Virus record (IMG/VR): IMGVR_UViG_3300010354_000002
Span: 1-64,000 of that record
Reading direction: 5' to 3' (one strand)
Length of the DNA stretch: 64,000 nucleotides
Origin: a virus
The notes below the pieces were generated by a model. The model did not search any database and was not told the DNA's origin. It saw nothing but the letters and a program-made list of their open reading frames with translations. Positions 1 to 9,871 of this stretch are shown piece after piece (within the stretch, counting starts at the first letter, position 1; each line of letters opens with the position of its first letter). A program made the translations under genes and the position numbers.

Positions 1-174
1 CCAGAGTCTCTTGCGGAAAACGACACTTTGGACAAAGCAGTCCGAATCCATTCCAAACCGTTGGATGAAACCGATCCTGACAAAATTAACGCTGAGTTGT
101 CGGATCTGATCCATAACGATGCGTTTCAGCGTAGAATTTTGCGTGGACTTTTGGCGTCCGTTGCGAAGGATTGA
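1..174 (+). CDS. 3-prime end of an unrecognised phage protein (partial)
   Basis: The frame starting at base 1 is open through the first 57 codons and stops at the TGA at 172-174, so the gene begins outside the window. The visible tail is acidic and helical-looking (KPLDETDPDKINAELSDLI). Nothing identifies a family. Its stop overlaps or abuts the start of the giant module protein, so it is the upstream member of the same plus-strand operon. Confidence 0.6.
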   Translation, partial: PESLAENDTLDKAVRIHSKPLDETDPDKINAELSDLIHNDAFQRRILRGLLASVAKD

Positions 175-176
175 AA

Positions 177-3100
177 ATGGGTAACGACAAGACATTCAAG
201 CCTACTTCGTCAATGATTGCGGCAGCGAAGCGGGCTTTGGCATGGAAAGATCAAGGGCATCCCGGTGGTACGCGTATTGGATTGACTCGTGCTAATCAAA
301 TTGCTTCAGGTCGCCCATTGAGTCTCTCCACCGTGAAACGGATGCATTCATTCTTCAGTCGCCATGCTGTTGATCGCAAGGCTACGGGATTCAAAACCGG
401 TGAAGAAGGGTTCCCGTCGCCGGGGCGAGTGGCGTGGGATTTGTGGGGCGGGAATGCTGGTCGAACGTGGGCTGCTCGGATTAGTCAATCATCAGACATT
501 GTAAAAGCGGAAACCCCCGAGCCAATCGGAAATGTTCAGTTCGGCAAAGGTGGCAAACAGTTCGACCCATCAAAGGTTTTGCCGCGTGGAAATCCTGCGG
601 ATTATGCAGGAGTTACCCCCGGGCATCAAGGTTACTTCCCCCAACACTTGCCAGATAATGCTTCACAAGATAAATGGCATTCACGCCAACCCACTTCTGA
701 TCTGATCCGAGCAAGCGCACGCCTTGAAGACAGGGCACGATCAGAAGGCAAGGCGATGGAACTTATTACGCCTGAAAAATACCATAACCTATTGGCAAGC
801 CGTGGCGTTCATCCAGACGAGATGGCGTTGTTTGGTGTTCACAAGGAACAATCGGATTTCCACCCGTCCAAAGGTCGAACCGCCATAGGCTGGCATAACG
901 AGGTTCTCAACCGGGGTGTTGGGTATGCCACTCGTCAATTCCCACAAGATGGCCCGGTTAGTCTTGGTCACCTAAGCGTGAACACTATGCATAACGGCGA
1001 TCAAGTTCCGTATGGAGAAAGCCTGTTTTCAATTTCGGCACCACACCACACATTTTCCAATAACGTTTTCCCAAAGTCTTATCATCATATGTCTGGAAAT
1101 GGCATGCTCCTTTTCTGGCATAGGTTTGAAACATTGCCCGATCCCGAAAAACCAAACGGGAAAACCATCTTTACGCAAGAGGTGCAGTCCGATGCCAATC
1201 AAGGTTGGCGCAAGGAAGGCGATCCTCAGGCTTATGGTCGCCAATCATGGAATGAAAAAGATTATGCCCCTCTAACCGATGTGTTGTGGAGGAGTGATGA
1301 GGATGCGCAAAGGCGAGCCGGACATAAAGAGAATAATGGCGAAATAGCCCATCCCGAAACCTACAGCCCTAATCATGTTGTGCCGCCGTTTGGCGACAAT
1401 TGGGAGGAAGAGGCTGTCCCTTGGATGTTGCATGACGCCATTGTAAATCATGGTGCCAGTGGAATTATTCTGCCTCCTCACGATCCAGATGCTGGAATGA
1501 TTCACAACGGAGAAGTTGAGCAAGGTCCTGATGAACACATTGCGCGTCGGTATGGCAAGACTATTCCCGACATAATCAAGGCTATTCATGCCGCATGGGG
1601 TGGCGATCTTAAGGAACGCACGGTTTCTGACTTTGTAAGTAGTAAGAAGAAGTCAGTGCCGGAATATCGCAATCTGCTCCAACGACTGCCCGATGTATCC
1701 AATCTTGTTACATACAACATAGCCGACGAGGCGTCTGCGCATGCGGATAGCATTATTGGGGATGGTTCGGCGGAGCAAGTATACAGACTCTTGCGATTGC
1801 TAGGGCGTCGAAAAGATCTCGATCCAGACGAAATGCATCCTCAAGGGACTACAGATAACCCTCACGCCATAACGCCAAGTGCCTTTGATATGCAACGGTT
1901 GTTGCATCTACTTATGATGCGTTCAAGGGCAGAGTCACCGCAGACCGACAACCTTGAAATAAGAATGACCGATCCGAAATCAGGCGACAGGATAAATCAT
2001 GGGCCTTACAGGCTAACCTCTCCGCACTCACTCGGTCTTGAAGGTCGTGCGACTCGTCATAGGTTCAATGAAAACGAATTTTCTAGGTCATATACGAGAT
2101 GGCTGCCCAACAAAGACTTGGGTTTGGATGGACATGCCTATGATTTGAATTATCTCAACGATCATGCACGTGATCATAACTCAGTGCAACAATCCATGTA
2201 CAACATGGTATTGAACCATCTCGCCAACACCAAGGCGTTTGGGGGCAACAACGAAAACGTTGATCATATAGATGTGTCTGTAAAACCACATCGTATTGCA
2301 AGTGGCCTTGGCCTTCTTGACCTCAAAGATCAAAATGGGCATTCTTACAGGTTGGACCCAAGCATTCTGACCTACAAGCGCAGATATCAGGCATATGAAT
2401 TAGCAAATCTTTTGAGCCAACAATCTAGGGGCGATGCGGACATTCCAATGCAATTGGCATCTGATGCACGCCGCGTGTTTGGCAATTACAAGACGCGTTA
2501 CGATGACAAATACTCTCAAGATCATACTGGACTGCCCGTTTATCACTATCGTTTTCCGCAGGAGATGGTTGACTACTTCCAACAACACAAGTACTCGCCG
2601 TTCCGAGGCTTGAAACGGTTCCTCCGCGCCGGCGATCACCTGCGTAACGTAGTCAAGTCTGCAAAGCCGCGTCCCATAATTATTGCCATCAAGGCAACTC
2701 CTGCGGATGAAAATGTAACACCCGTTAAATTCGGGAAGGGAGGGAAGCCATTTGATCCATCACAAATTGTTCCAAAAGGTAATCCCAACGACTACGGAGG
2801 GCACACTTCTCCGTTCAGTTTGAGTGGTGATCCAAGGTCGGACTTGCTACGCGCGTCTCAACGTATTGTTGACCGTGCCAAACTGTCCGGTACGGAGCAC
2901 TCTCCACTCAATCCGTCTCAATACCATAATCTGTTGCTAAGTCGCGGTGTTGACCCATATGAGATAGCCCTCCATGGAGTACACAAGGATCAGCATCCGA
3001 CAGATTCGCTTCATACCCCAAGCGGTTGGAACGACATTGTAAAAAACAACGGTCTTCAATACATCACAAAAGTCCATTCAAGCAACAACAAATATGGCGA

Positions 3101-6100
3101 AGCGATTCCAAACGACAGCGCACAGCACGGCGCGGCTCGTAAGCCGCGCCTATTCCAATATAGTTTCACGACAAAAGTGCATCAAAAAACAATTCCCTAC
3201 TACGAAGATGTCCTTCAGTTTGGGACTACGCATCCCGGCAAAGAAATAAATCAGTCTCTATTTCCGCATTCCAGACATCATTACGGTGGCACGAACGATA
3301 GCCTGATGCTGACCCATGCCCGCTACGAGGTTATCCCGGACAGTAAGAACCCGGGCAAGAACATAGTTGTCATCCAAGAAGTTCAATCAGACCCAAATCA
3401 AAATTGGAGAAAATCCGCTAGCAAGTCGTCCGGTCGCCGTGCCGTCGAAACGGACTTTGCGCCTCCCGAAGATGTATTTCATCGCAATGGATACGAGAGG
3501 ATGACAATAGGAAAAGAGCGAATCGCAAATGGCGATGTGAAAGATCCTGCTAACTATAATTCGCAAGCGACTGTGCCGCCGTTTGGTGACCAATGGGAGG
3601 AAGAGGCTGTCCCGTGGATACTTCACAATGCGGTAGTGCGTCACAACGCCAGTGCGGTCATGTTCCCGCATCAAGATTGGCAGAATGGTCAGATCGGCAA
3701 CACTGACGATCATGTTGCTCGGCGTAATGGACAAACACTGCCGTCAATTGTCAATCAAATTCAAAAGGCTTGGGGAGGAAACGTTAGTCAAGAATCAATT
3801 GACGATCACCTTGACACTGAGTATGTGCCTAAAGAGTTATATGACTTACTGGAAGACGTGCGTTTTCAATGGCCAATTCATAAACTCCTGAAAACAGCCA
3901 ACATTGGCTTGCATAAAAAAATGCATGGCTCCACGTTGTCAAATTTGTCTGACAGCCGCGACGAATTGTTTAATTTCGTCACTGAAAATGCCAATATAGT
4001 CAACTCAAATGGCGAAATCACTTCGCGGAAACCCGTATTAACGGATCGTGTCATTGATAACATTACTCAGTGGTTAAATTCTCGGGACGACACCGAACGA
4101 AATGATTTGCAAATCAAATTCATTGATCCTGACAAAGGCCAAGTGTTTTCAGGATATATACCTGCCATTTTTGATTGGGGGGTCAGGTCAATAAAGGATC
4201 ACATCCGTAACGACGGTGCAGACAGTTATAGGGTTTTGCCGCATCCAACATCTGCACATAATGAAAAATCAGTGGTAGTGCCTGATGGCGATGTTGATGC
4301 AAATTATATTTATGACTATTATCCAGAACTTTTGTCATTTCACAACAGAATGGCAGATCAAATGACGCAACCTGTACAAGACAGATATAGTGCGCATATT
4401 CGTGACAGCAGCCCAATTAAACAACAAATGACAGATCCCAATGTCTTTCAAGACTCAGGTCAATATGACAAGTTGCTCAAACAACTACAAGACCTCATCG
4501 AAAACAATTCGTGGGAAATGCATACTTCTTCGCCATGGCTGGACAATTTCTTCAATACAAATCGGTTCGTAGACGCAAATGGCGAATTATTTACTATCGC
4601 AAGTCCAGTATACAAAGAAAAAATTTCGCCTACTGACATGCAGAGACGACTTTCTGATATGAATAACCCCGGTCAATTGTCAGGCCTTCCTGCGTTGGAA
4701 AGACTACAAGATATGAGGGATGATCTTCAAAAGAATGGTTTGCCTCAACAACCACATGCAACGATGCCTTTGGTCACATACCGCATTCCTGATGAGATGA
4801 GCGACTTTTTCCGTACGCATGGATATTCTCCATTTGGCGGTATCAAAAAGTTTTTGAATGCCTCTCCTAACCTGCAACGGCTGGTCAAGGGGTTGCATAA
4901 CAACGCCAAGGCCGTCGTCATTGTGAAAGCAAATCCAGAGAATGAACCGAATCAACCGTCGCAATTTGGCAAGGGCGGAAAGCCATTTGATCCATCCAAA
5001 ATCATTGCTCGCGGCGAACCGTCCGATTATCCGGGGAAAACAATAGATCCGTCTGCACACCACGATTTTCAATGGATGGGTTTCAGGCCGTTTAATCCCG
5101 ACAACTCACAACGTTTGAAGTCATCTTCTCATCATGTCAGCCTTCAAACGATACACAGGAGTGACCTATTGCGTGCCGTGGATCGCATTGCGAACCGTTC
5201 TATAAAGCAGGGGACTGCCAACAGTCTTATTACCGCAGACAAGTACCACGATCTATTGGCTAGCAGAGGCGTCCATCCTGAAGAAATGGCTCTGCACGGA
5301 GTTCACAAGGGGCAATCAAATATTCACCCCGCCGAAGGCAGGACGGCGATTGGCTGGGCGCAGCAAGCACGAAAAAGCCCAGTTTCGTATTTCAACATTG
5401 ACACGCATCAAATGCCCAACATTGCGTTTCACGATTCGTCGCCAGATACGCGTTACCGAGAAATCGTTTTTCACATGATGCCTATAGAACATTATACGTG
5501 GCCCACCGATTTGCATCAGTTTTCTACGTCTGGTGCGCATTACCGTTCATATGGTCAGGGATTGCCATTGCACCACGCTCGTCTTGAAGAAGAGCATTGG
5601 CCGGATCATGGAAAAACATGGGTCGTTCAGGAAATTCAGAATGACGTTGCGCAGAAATACATACGCAACGCCCAGAAAACAAAGGCAGAGGTTGATGGTG
5701 TTGTTTACGACAAAAACAATCCTCCAACGGTTAACCATGATGACTTTGCCCCATTGCATGACGTCGCTCATCAGACACCAGAGGAGGCTACAGAGCGAGC
5801 AAAACTAGGCAATAGGCTGATGCGGGGTAGACATGGCCAGTTGTCAGTAGTTCCGTTGTTGATGCCTCCAATGGCGGACACATGGGACACACATGAAGTG
5901 TTGCCATGGCTTGTTGCGTCTGCCATTGACTCTGGAGCGACCGGGATGACATTGCCCCATGAATCATGGGAAAACGGCCAGATCGTTGACAAATCTGCAA
6001 TCAAGCCTCATCTCAAGCGTCGTTACGGCACTACCTTGCCTGAATCGCTGAGGGAGTTGCACAAGCAATGGGGCGGCATATTGCAGACGTCGTCGCTCAA

Positions 6101-7067
6101 GGAGTTGAGCGGGAACCGCTATCCTGAGTCTAGACGTCGTGCTGAAGTAGAAGAGGCATTCAAAGAACTGGACAAAAACCCGATTGTTGGAGTGCTTGAA
6201 GAAGGTGGACGTAAACTTCACGAAAAGTTCAATGACAAGGACAACCTTAGGGGAAATGTCACCGTTCATAAACGGGTTGATGGCGATCTTGAACAACACC
6301 AGTTGGATTTGACAGACGACGAAGTTGATCAAGTGCATCGCGAATTGCAAAACGAGATTGGAGACGAGATCGGCCATCACAACTCAGGCTATGTTCGTGT
6401 TCTGATACCAAATAAGAACATTGAACTAAGCCGAATCTGGGGAGTACGTCCATACGGTTTGGCGGAAAACGACATTAGAGATCGCATCGCTAATCGGAGT
6501 CAAACCAAAGAGGAAACAGAACATGCGCATCGCATGTCCTTGCCCGAGCGTGCCACTGATTTGGCTCATGCATCTATGGATGCACATTACGGCGTACTGA
6601 ACAACTTGTCTGCGGAAATTGAGGATCACAACGACTGGAATCCCGACAATCAGATTGAAGATGATGATGACATGGTTTTTGAGTTTGGTTGGCCGCACCA
6701 GTTAGAGTCAACATGGATTTCTCCAATAAAGTCAAGAACACTTCTAGAAATCAACCGCGCCCCATATTCAGTGCAGGTAAAGCGGAAAGTTGGCGACATA
6801 TGGAATGCCAGACCTAGTACGAATGCACGTCAGGATGCCTATTCTTTGATGCTGAGACTTCAGAACAAAGAGCATCCTTACCGTGAGTCTCCAGTTATGT
6901 ATTGGAAGTTCCCACCGGAACTGATAGATCATGTAACCAAACATGGCTACGCCCCATGGTCTGGAGCGCGATTTGGCAGGGCATTTGACCACTTGCGGAA
7001 CGTCGTAAAATCCGTTGGCAAACAGTCGGTTGTGATCATGGCGGGAAGTAGTGGTAGACGAAAATGA
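177..7067 (+). CDS. Giant three-module polyvalent-type virion protein (about 2296 aa)
   Basis: I chose ATG 177 because GAAGGA lies 7 bases upstream; a TTG at 171 is also in frame. Residues 1-105 form a domain common in phage head or packaged proteins, with GGTRIGLTRANQIASG, SFFSRHAVD and RVAWDLWGG. Three homologous modules of about 700-735 residues follow, at roughly 120-845, 850-1585 and 1594-2296. Each opens with FGKGG(K)xFDPS and contains RSDLLRA, a SRGVHPxE..GVHKxQ block, an E-[VI]-Q-[SN]-D-x-x-Q motif, a VPW...HNGQI/RRxGxTLP/AWGG block and a C-terminal HGYxPxxG..HLRNVVK block. The EVQSD motif and C-terminus resemble the QSDWHQ...MPLF domain of phage polyvalent proteins. A role as a packaged, ejected protein is inferred; the enzymatic activity is unknown. 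Confidence 0.75.
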   Translation: MGNDKTFKPTSSMIAAAKRALAWKDQGHPGGTRIGLTRANQIASGRPLSLSTVKRMHSFFSRHAVDRKATGFKTGEEGFPSPGRVAWDLWGGNAGRTWAARISQSSDIVKAETPEPIGNVQFGKGGKQFDPSKVLPRGNPADYAGVTPGHQGYFPQHLPDNASQDKWHSRQPTSDLIRASARLEDRARSEGKAMELITPEKYHNLLASRGVHPDEMALFGVHKEQSDFHPSKGRTAIGWHNEVLNRGVGYATRQFPQDGPVSLGHLSVNTMHNGDQVPYGESLFSISAPHHTFSNNVFPKSYHHMSGNGMLLFWHRFETLPDPEKPNGKTIFTQEVQSDANQGWRKEGDPQAYGRQSWNEKDYAPLTDVLWRSDEDAQRRAGHKENNGEIAHPETYSPNHVVPPFGDNWEEEAVPWMLHDAIVNHGASGIILPPHDPDAGMIHNGEVEQGPDEHIARRYGKTIPDIIKAIHAAWGGDLKERTVSDFVSSKKKSVPEYRNLLQRLPDVSNLVTYNIADEASAHADSIIGDGSAEQVYRLLRLLGRRKDLDPDEMHPQGTTDNPHAITPSAFDMQRLLHLLMMRSRAESPQTDNLEIRMTDPKSGDRINHGPYRLTSPHSLGLEGRATRHRFNENEFSRSYTRWLPNKDLGLDGHAYDLNYLNDHARDHNSVQQSMYNMVLNHLANTKAFGGNNENVDHIDVSVKPHRIASGLGLLDLKDQNGHSYRLDPSILTYKRRYQAYELANLLSQQSRGDADIPMQLASDARRVFGNYKTRYDDKYSQDHTGLPVYHYRFPQEMVDYFQQHKYSPFRGLKRFLRAGDHLRNVVKSAKPRPIIIAIKATPADENVTPVKFGKGGKPFDPSQIVPKGNPNDYGGHTSPFSLSGDPRSDLLRASQRIVDRAKLSGTEHSPLNPSQYHNLLLSRGVDPYEIALHGVHKDQHPTDSLHTPSGWNDIVKNNGLQYITKVHSSNNKYGEAIPNDSAQHGAARKPRLFQYSFTTKVHQKTIPYYEDVLQFGTTHPGKEINQSLFPHSRHHYGGTNDSLMLTHARYEVIPDSKNPGKNIVVIQEVQSDPNQNWRKSASKSSGRRAVETDFAPPEDVFHRNGYERMTIGKERIANGDVKDPANYNSQATVPPFGDQWEEEAVPWILHNAVVRHNASAVMFPHQDWQNGQIGNTDDHVARRNGQTLPSIVNQIQKAWGGNVSQESIDDHLDTEYVPKELYDLLEDVRFQWPIHKLLKTANIGLHKKMHGSTLSNLSDSRDELFNFVTENANIVNSNGEITSRKPVLTDRVIDNITQWLNSRDDTERNDLQIKFIDPDKGQVFSGYIPAIFDWGVRSIKDHIRNDGADSYRVLPHPTSAHNEKSVVVPDGDVDANYIYDYYPELLSFHNRMADQMTQPVQDRYSAHIRDSSPIKQQMTDPNVFQDSGQYDKLLKQLQDLIENNSWEMHTSSPWLDNFFNTNRFVDANGELFTIASPVYKEKISPTDMQRRLSDMNNPGQLSGLPALERLQDMRDDLQKNGLPQQPHATMPLVTYRIPDEMSDFFRTHGYSPFGGIKKFLNASPNLQRLVKGLHNNAKAVVIVKANPENEPNQPSQFGKGGKPFDPSKIIARGEPSDYPGKTIDPSAHHDFQWMGFRPFNPDNSQRLKSSSHHVSLQTIHRSDLLRAVDRIANRSIKQGTANSLITADKYHDLLASRGVHPEEMALHGVHKGQSNIHPAEGRTAIGWAQQARKSPVSYFNIDTHQMPNIAFHDSSPDTRYREIVFHMMPIEHYTWPTDLHQFSTSGAHYRSYGQGLPLHHARLEEEHWPDHGKTWVVQEIQNDVAQKYIRNAQKTKAEVDGVVYDKNNPPTVNHDDFAPLHDVAHQTPEEATERAKLGNRLMRGRHGQLSVVPLLMPPMADTWDTHEVLPWLVASAIDSGATGMTLPHESWENGQIVDKSAIKPHLKRRYGTTLPESLRELHKQWGGILQTSSLKELSGNRYPESRRRAEVEEAFKELDKNPIVGVLEEGGRKLHEKFNDKDNLRGNVTVHKRVDGDLEQHQLDLTDDEVDQVHRELQNEIGDEIGHHNSGYVRVLIPNKNIELSRIWGVRPYGLAENDIRDRIANRSQTKEETEHAHRMSLPERATDLAHASMDAHYGVLNNLSAEIEDHNDWNPDNQIEDDDDMVFEFGWPHQLESTWISPIKSRTLLEINRAPYSVQVKRKVGDIWNARPSTNARQDAYSLMLRLQNKEHPYRESPVMYWKFPPELIDHVTKHGYAPWSGARFGRAFDHLRNVVKSVGKQSVVIMAGSSGRRK

Positions 7068-9871
7068 GTCAGGATGCAATCAGGGTCAACGCAAGCGCGT
7101 GTTGCAAGTTCTTTGACTATGAGGACGCGCTCGTTCAGATGATTTCCAAAAGTGTCAATGAGGGCGTGGACCCTATTGGCTCTCGCATTGACCCTGACAC
7201 AGGTATTCGCTACGCTGCGTACGAACCCGCAAAGTGGAAAGATGTCTCGTCTAAGACAGGACGATCACGGCTTGCTGACAACAAGGCATTCAAGCAAAAA
7301 TTTGGCAAGTTGATTGATCTCTCCAAGGGCGACCCCATTGGGGTTCGGCTCAACATCAACTTCCTAAACAATTTCGGTGTTCCAGTCCAATCTGTGCATC
7401 AAGCCAAGACGGCCAATCCATGGTCCGAGCCAGTTGTTGCGTATTCCCATGCAGTAACTGTTCGTAATCCAGAGTTTCAAGTGCATCAGAAAGGCGTGTA
7501 TGAAATAGCGAATCGCATAAAATCTAAATATCCAATGGCGGCAGTTGTTGGTGAATATGTGCCTACGCCTCCAGACATGCATCGCGTGGAAGGCGAAATC
7601 GTTTCCTTCAACCCAATGCGTTCGCACCTATTCACTACTGTTGTCAATGACAGGCATGTACCGGTCAAATCTGTGCGCGGCACAGTCACGATCCATGGCA
7701 CACGAGTTTATGTACACCCGGGTAGCACAGTTGAATATTGGGGAGATGATGCGCCCGAACCGTATCGCCCAGTTGTCAAGGCAGTAGAGAATGCCAATGA
7801 ACAGGCGGGAAACGCAATAAAATTTGGCAAAGGGGGCAAACCCTTTGACCCATCGCAGATTGTGCCACGTGGCAACCCCTTGAATTATCCCGGCAGAACG
7901 TCCTACCCGTCTAGAGGAGTCGCCGCTGGATCGAGTCTATTATCCACACACCGATCCGATCTACTACGTGCGGCAGGGAGACTTAGTAGTCTAGCCGATA
8001 TAAAGGGCACCACTCACGAACTCATAACGCCTCACAAATATTTCAATCTTTTGACCAGCCGGGGCGTTCACCCAGACGAAGCCGCCATTTTTGGCGTTCA
8101 CAAAGGACAAGCCAACTTGCATCCCGCCGAAGGCATGACGGCCAAGGACTGGGAGAAATCCGTATATGACAGGGGAATCAGTTATGCTACGTCTGAATAT
8201 ACTGGCGACGACATCCAACTTCCCGGCATGCATTTTAAAACCATGGACACTTCGTTGCGTCCTGAATACAAAGAATGGTCCAAGACACTTGGATCAAACA
8301 AATACGCAAGCAATTTAAAAGCAGAAGGCATTCTGTCTGCGGCAAATTTAGCCCATTTTCCACATCCCACAGTGGGAATGTCGTTGCAACACGCTCGTTT
8401 TACAGATGAAACATGGCCTGAAAAGGGTCGCACGTTAGTCCTTCAAGAGGCGCAAAACGACGTTGCGCAAAAATGGAAAAAAACCGCAAGCCGTATCAAA
8501 GAGGCTACGTCTGGGGTTCGGGATGCAAAAGCCACCGAAGCCGACTTGTTGCCATTGCATGACGTACTATGGCAACCCGGAAGTCATTTTATGAATTTGG
8601 GGGGCCTTCAACGCACCCTTAGCGGCATGCCGGTAGTAGTGCCTCCAATGGCAGAGTCAAATGGAGGCTGGGACTATGCAGAATTTATGCCTTGGCTAGT
8701 GTCCACGGCAATTGAGCATGGTTATAAAGGTGTCACATTGCCGCATCCTAAATGGATGAATGGATACGTTGAGGATCGTCCCGAGCAACATGTCAGCCGT
8801 AGAGCCGAGCGTCTTGCCGAGGCTATGCAAGCAATGCATCAGGCATGGGGAGGGGAACTGACAAAGGATTCATTGGAGAACCTAAGTGGTCGCCCTGCGC
8901 TTACGGGTGATTTGAACGGTTACTACAACGCTATGCGCGAACGTCCAATCTTAAGTTGGCTTGGGGATGCATCAAAGGAAATCCATCAGAAAGCGAATGA
9001 CCAAGAATGGGTTTCGTCTCAGTTGAAAAAGTCAAGGCCCGATGATGCTTCTGGAGAGTTGGATGATCGCGTCTGGTCTGATTGGCAAAAAAACGTCCTC
9101 AACAAACCGATTAGTTTCAACCTTGCTATTGAGTTGCCCACGAAAACAGGTCAAATAGCAAAACCCATATCATTGAGCACAGACCAATGGGGCAATATAA
9201 TATCGTGGCATGACGACCAATTTAGTTTGCCGATAAATCCAAGTGGACGCCTTGCAGATCCATTGGGGCCGTTTGAAGGGCATGTATACGGTCCGGGCGA
9301 AAATATGAGCGTGGGGCAGATTGAGAGTTGGAACGACAAATTTGAAAGACTTCAAATCGCTGTACATAAGGCGATTGCCAGACATAACAATGAAGCATTT
9401 CAGAATCCATCTTCTGACAATGTGCCGTTGTCACCTGAAGATCATGTGACTCTTCAATTGCATATGGCTGAACCGTTCGTAAGTCAGGACAAGGGCGATC
9501 TTGTCGTGGGGCCGTTGGTGCCTTTTGCCTCAACCAAAGTCAAAGTTTCAGATTTGGCAAACCTTAATCCAACTCCCTACCCGGATCTGATGAAGCGCAA
9601 TAACCCATTAGTCGAACCTATCAGTTGGAAGGATGTTGGCTGGAGAACCATGCCTGTGTGGCACTGGCAATTCCCTCAAGAATTGATTGATCATGTTATG
9701 ACGCACGGCTACGCGCCATTCCGCGGCTTGGAAAAGTTCAATCGCGCCAACGAGCATCTGCGCAATGTAACGAAGGCAGTTCGACAAAACACTTCAAGGA
9801 TGCGCCGCAGGCCGGTGATCATACACTGGAACAGCCCTGTACAATCGTCATACGCATCCCGCTCCCGATGA
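7064..9871 (+). CDS. Single-module paralogue of the giant polyvalent-type protein (935 aa)
   Basis: ATG 7064 overlaps the previous stop by 4 bases (ATGA). Residues 1-245 are unrelated to the upstream protein and unrecognised, with a patch GTVTIHGTRVYVHPGSTVEYW that looks beta-rich. Residues 248-935 are a fourth copy of the module: FGKGGKPFDPSQIVPRGNP, RSDLLRAAGR, SRGVHPDEAAIFGVHKGQ, LQEAQNDVAQKW (the QSD motif changed to QND), LPHPKWMNGYVED, MHQAWGG and a C-terminal HGYAPFRG...HLRNVTK. The closest relative is module C of the upstream protein, which also has QND. Co-translation with it is likely. Function unknown; probably the same class of ejected protein. Confidence 0.75.
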   Translation: MSQDAIRVNASACCKFFDYEDALVQMISKSVNEGVDPIGSRIDPDTGIRYAAYEPAKWKDVSSKTGRSRLADNKAFKQKFGKLIDLSKGDPIGVRLNINFLNNFGVPVQSVHQAKTANPWSEPVVAYSHAVTVRNPEFQVHQKGVYEIANRIKSKYPMAAVVGEYVPTPPDMHRVEGEIVSFNPMRSHLFTTVVNDRHVPVKSVRGTVTIHGTRVYVHPGSTVEYWGDDAPEPYRPVVKAVENANEQAGNAIKFGKGGKPFDPSQIVPRGNPLNYPGRTSYPSRGVAAGSSLLSTHRSDLLRAAGRLSSLADIKGTTHELITPHKYFNLLTSRGVHPDEAAIFGVHKGQANLHPAEGMTAKDWEKSVYDRGISYATSEYTGDDIQLPGMHFKTMDTSLRPEYKEWSKTLGSNKYASNLKAEGILSAANLAHFPHPTVGMSLQHARFTDETWPEKGRTLVLQEAQNDVAQKWKKTASRIKEATSGVRDAKATEADLLPLHDVLWQPGSHFMNLGGLQRTLSGMPVVVPPMAESNGGWDYAEFMPWLVSTAIEHGYKGVTLPHPKWMNGYVEDRPEQHVSRRAERLAEAMQAMHQAWGGELTKDSLENLSGRPALTGDLNGYYNAMRERPILSWLGDASKEIHQKANDQEWVSSQLKKSRPDDASGELDDRVWSDWQKNVLNKPISFNLAIELPTKTGQIAKPISLSTDQWGNIISWHDDQFSLPINPSGRLADPLGPFEGHVYGPGENMSVGQIESWNDKFERLQIAVHKAIARHNNEAFQNPSSDNVPLSPEDHVTLQLHMAEPFVSQDKGDLVVGPLVPFASTKVKVSDLANLNPTPYPDLMKRNNPLVEPISWKDVGWRTMPVWHWQFPQELIDHVMTHGYAPFRGLEKFNRANEHLRNVTKAVRQNTSRMRRRPVIIHWNSPVQSSYASRSR

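Noticed and set aside
1012-6700. Many 60-138-codon open frames on the opposite strand and in other frames of the giant module gene
   Set aside because: They have no SDs, no conserved motifs and are mirrored by conserved protein modules in the main frame.
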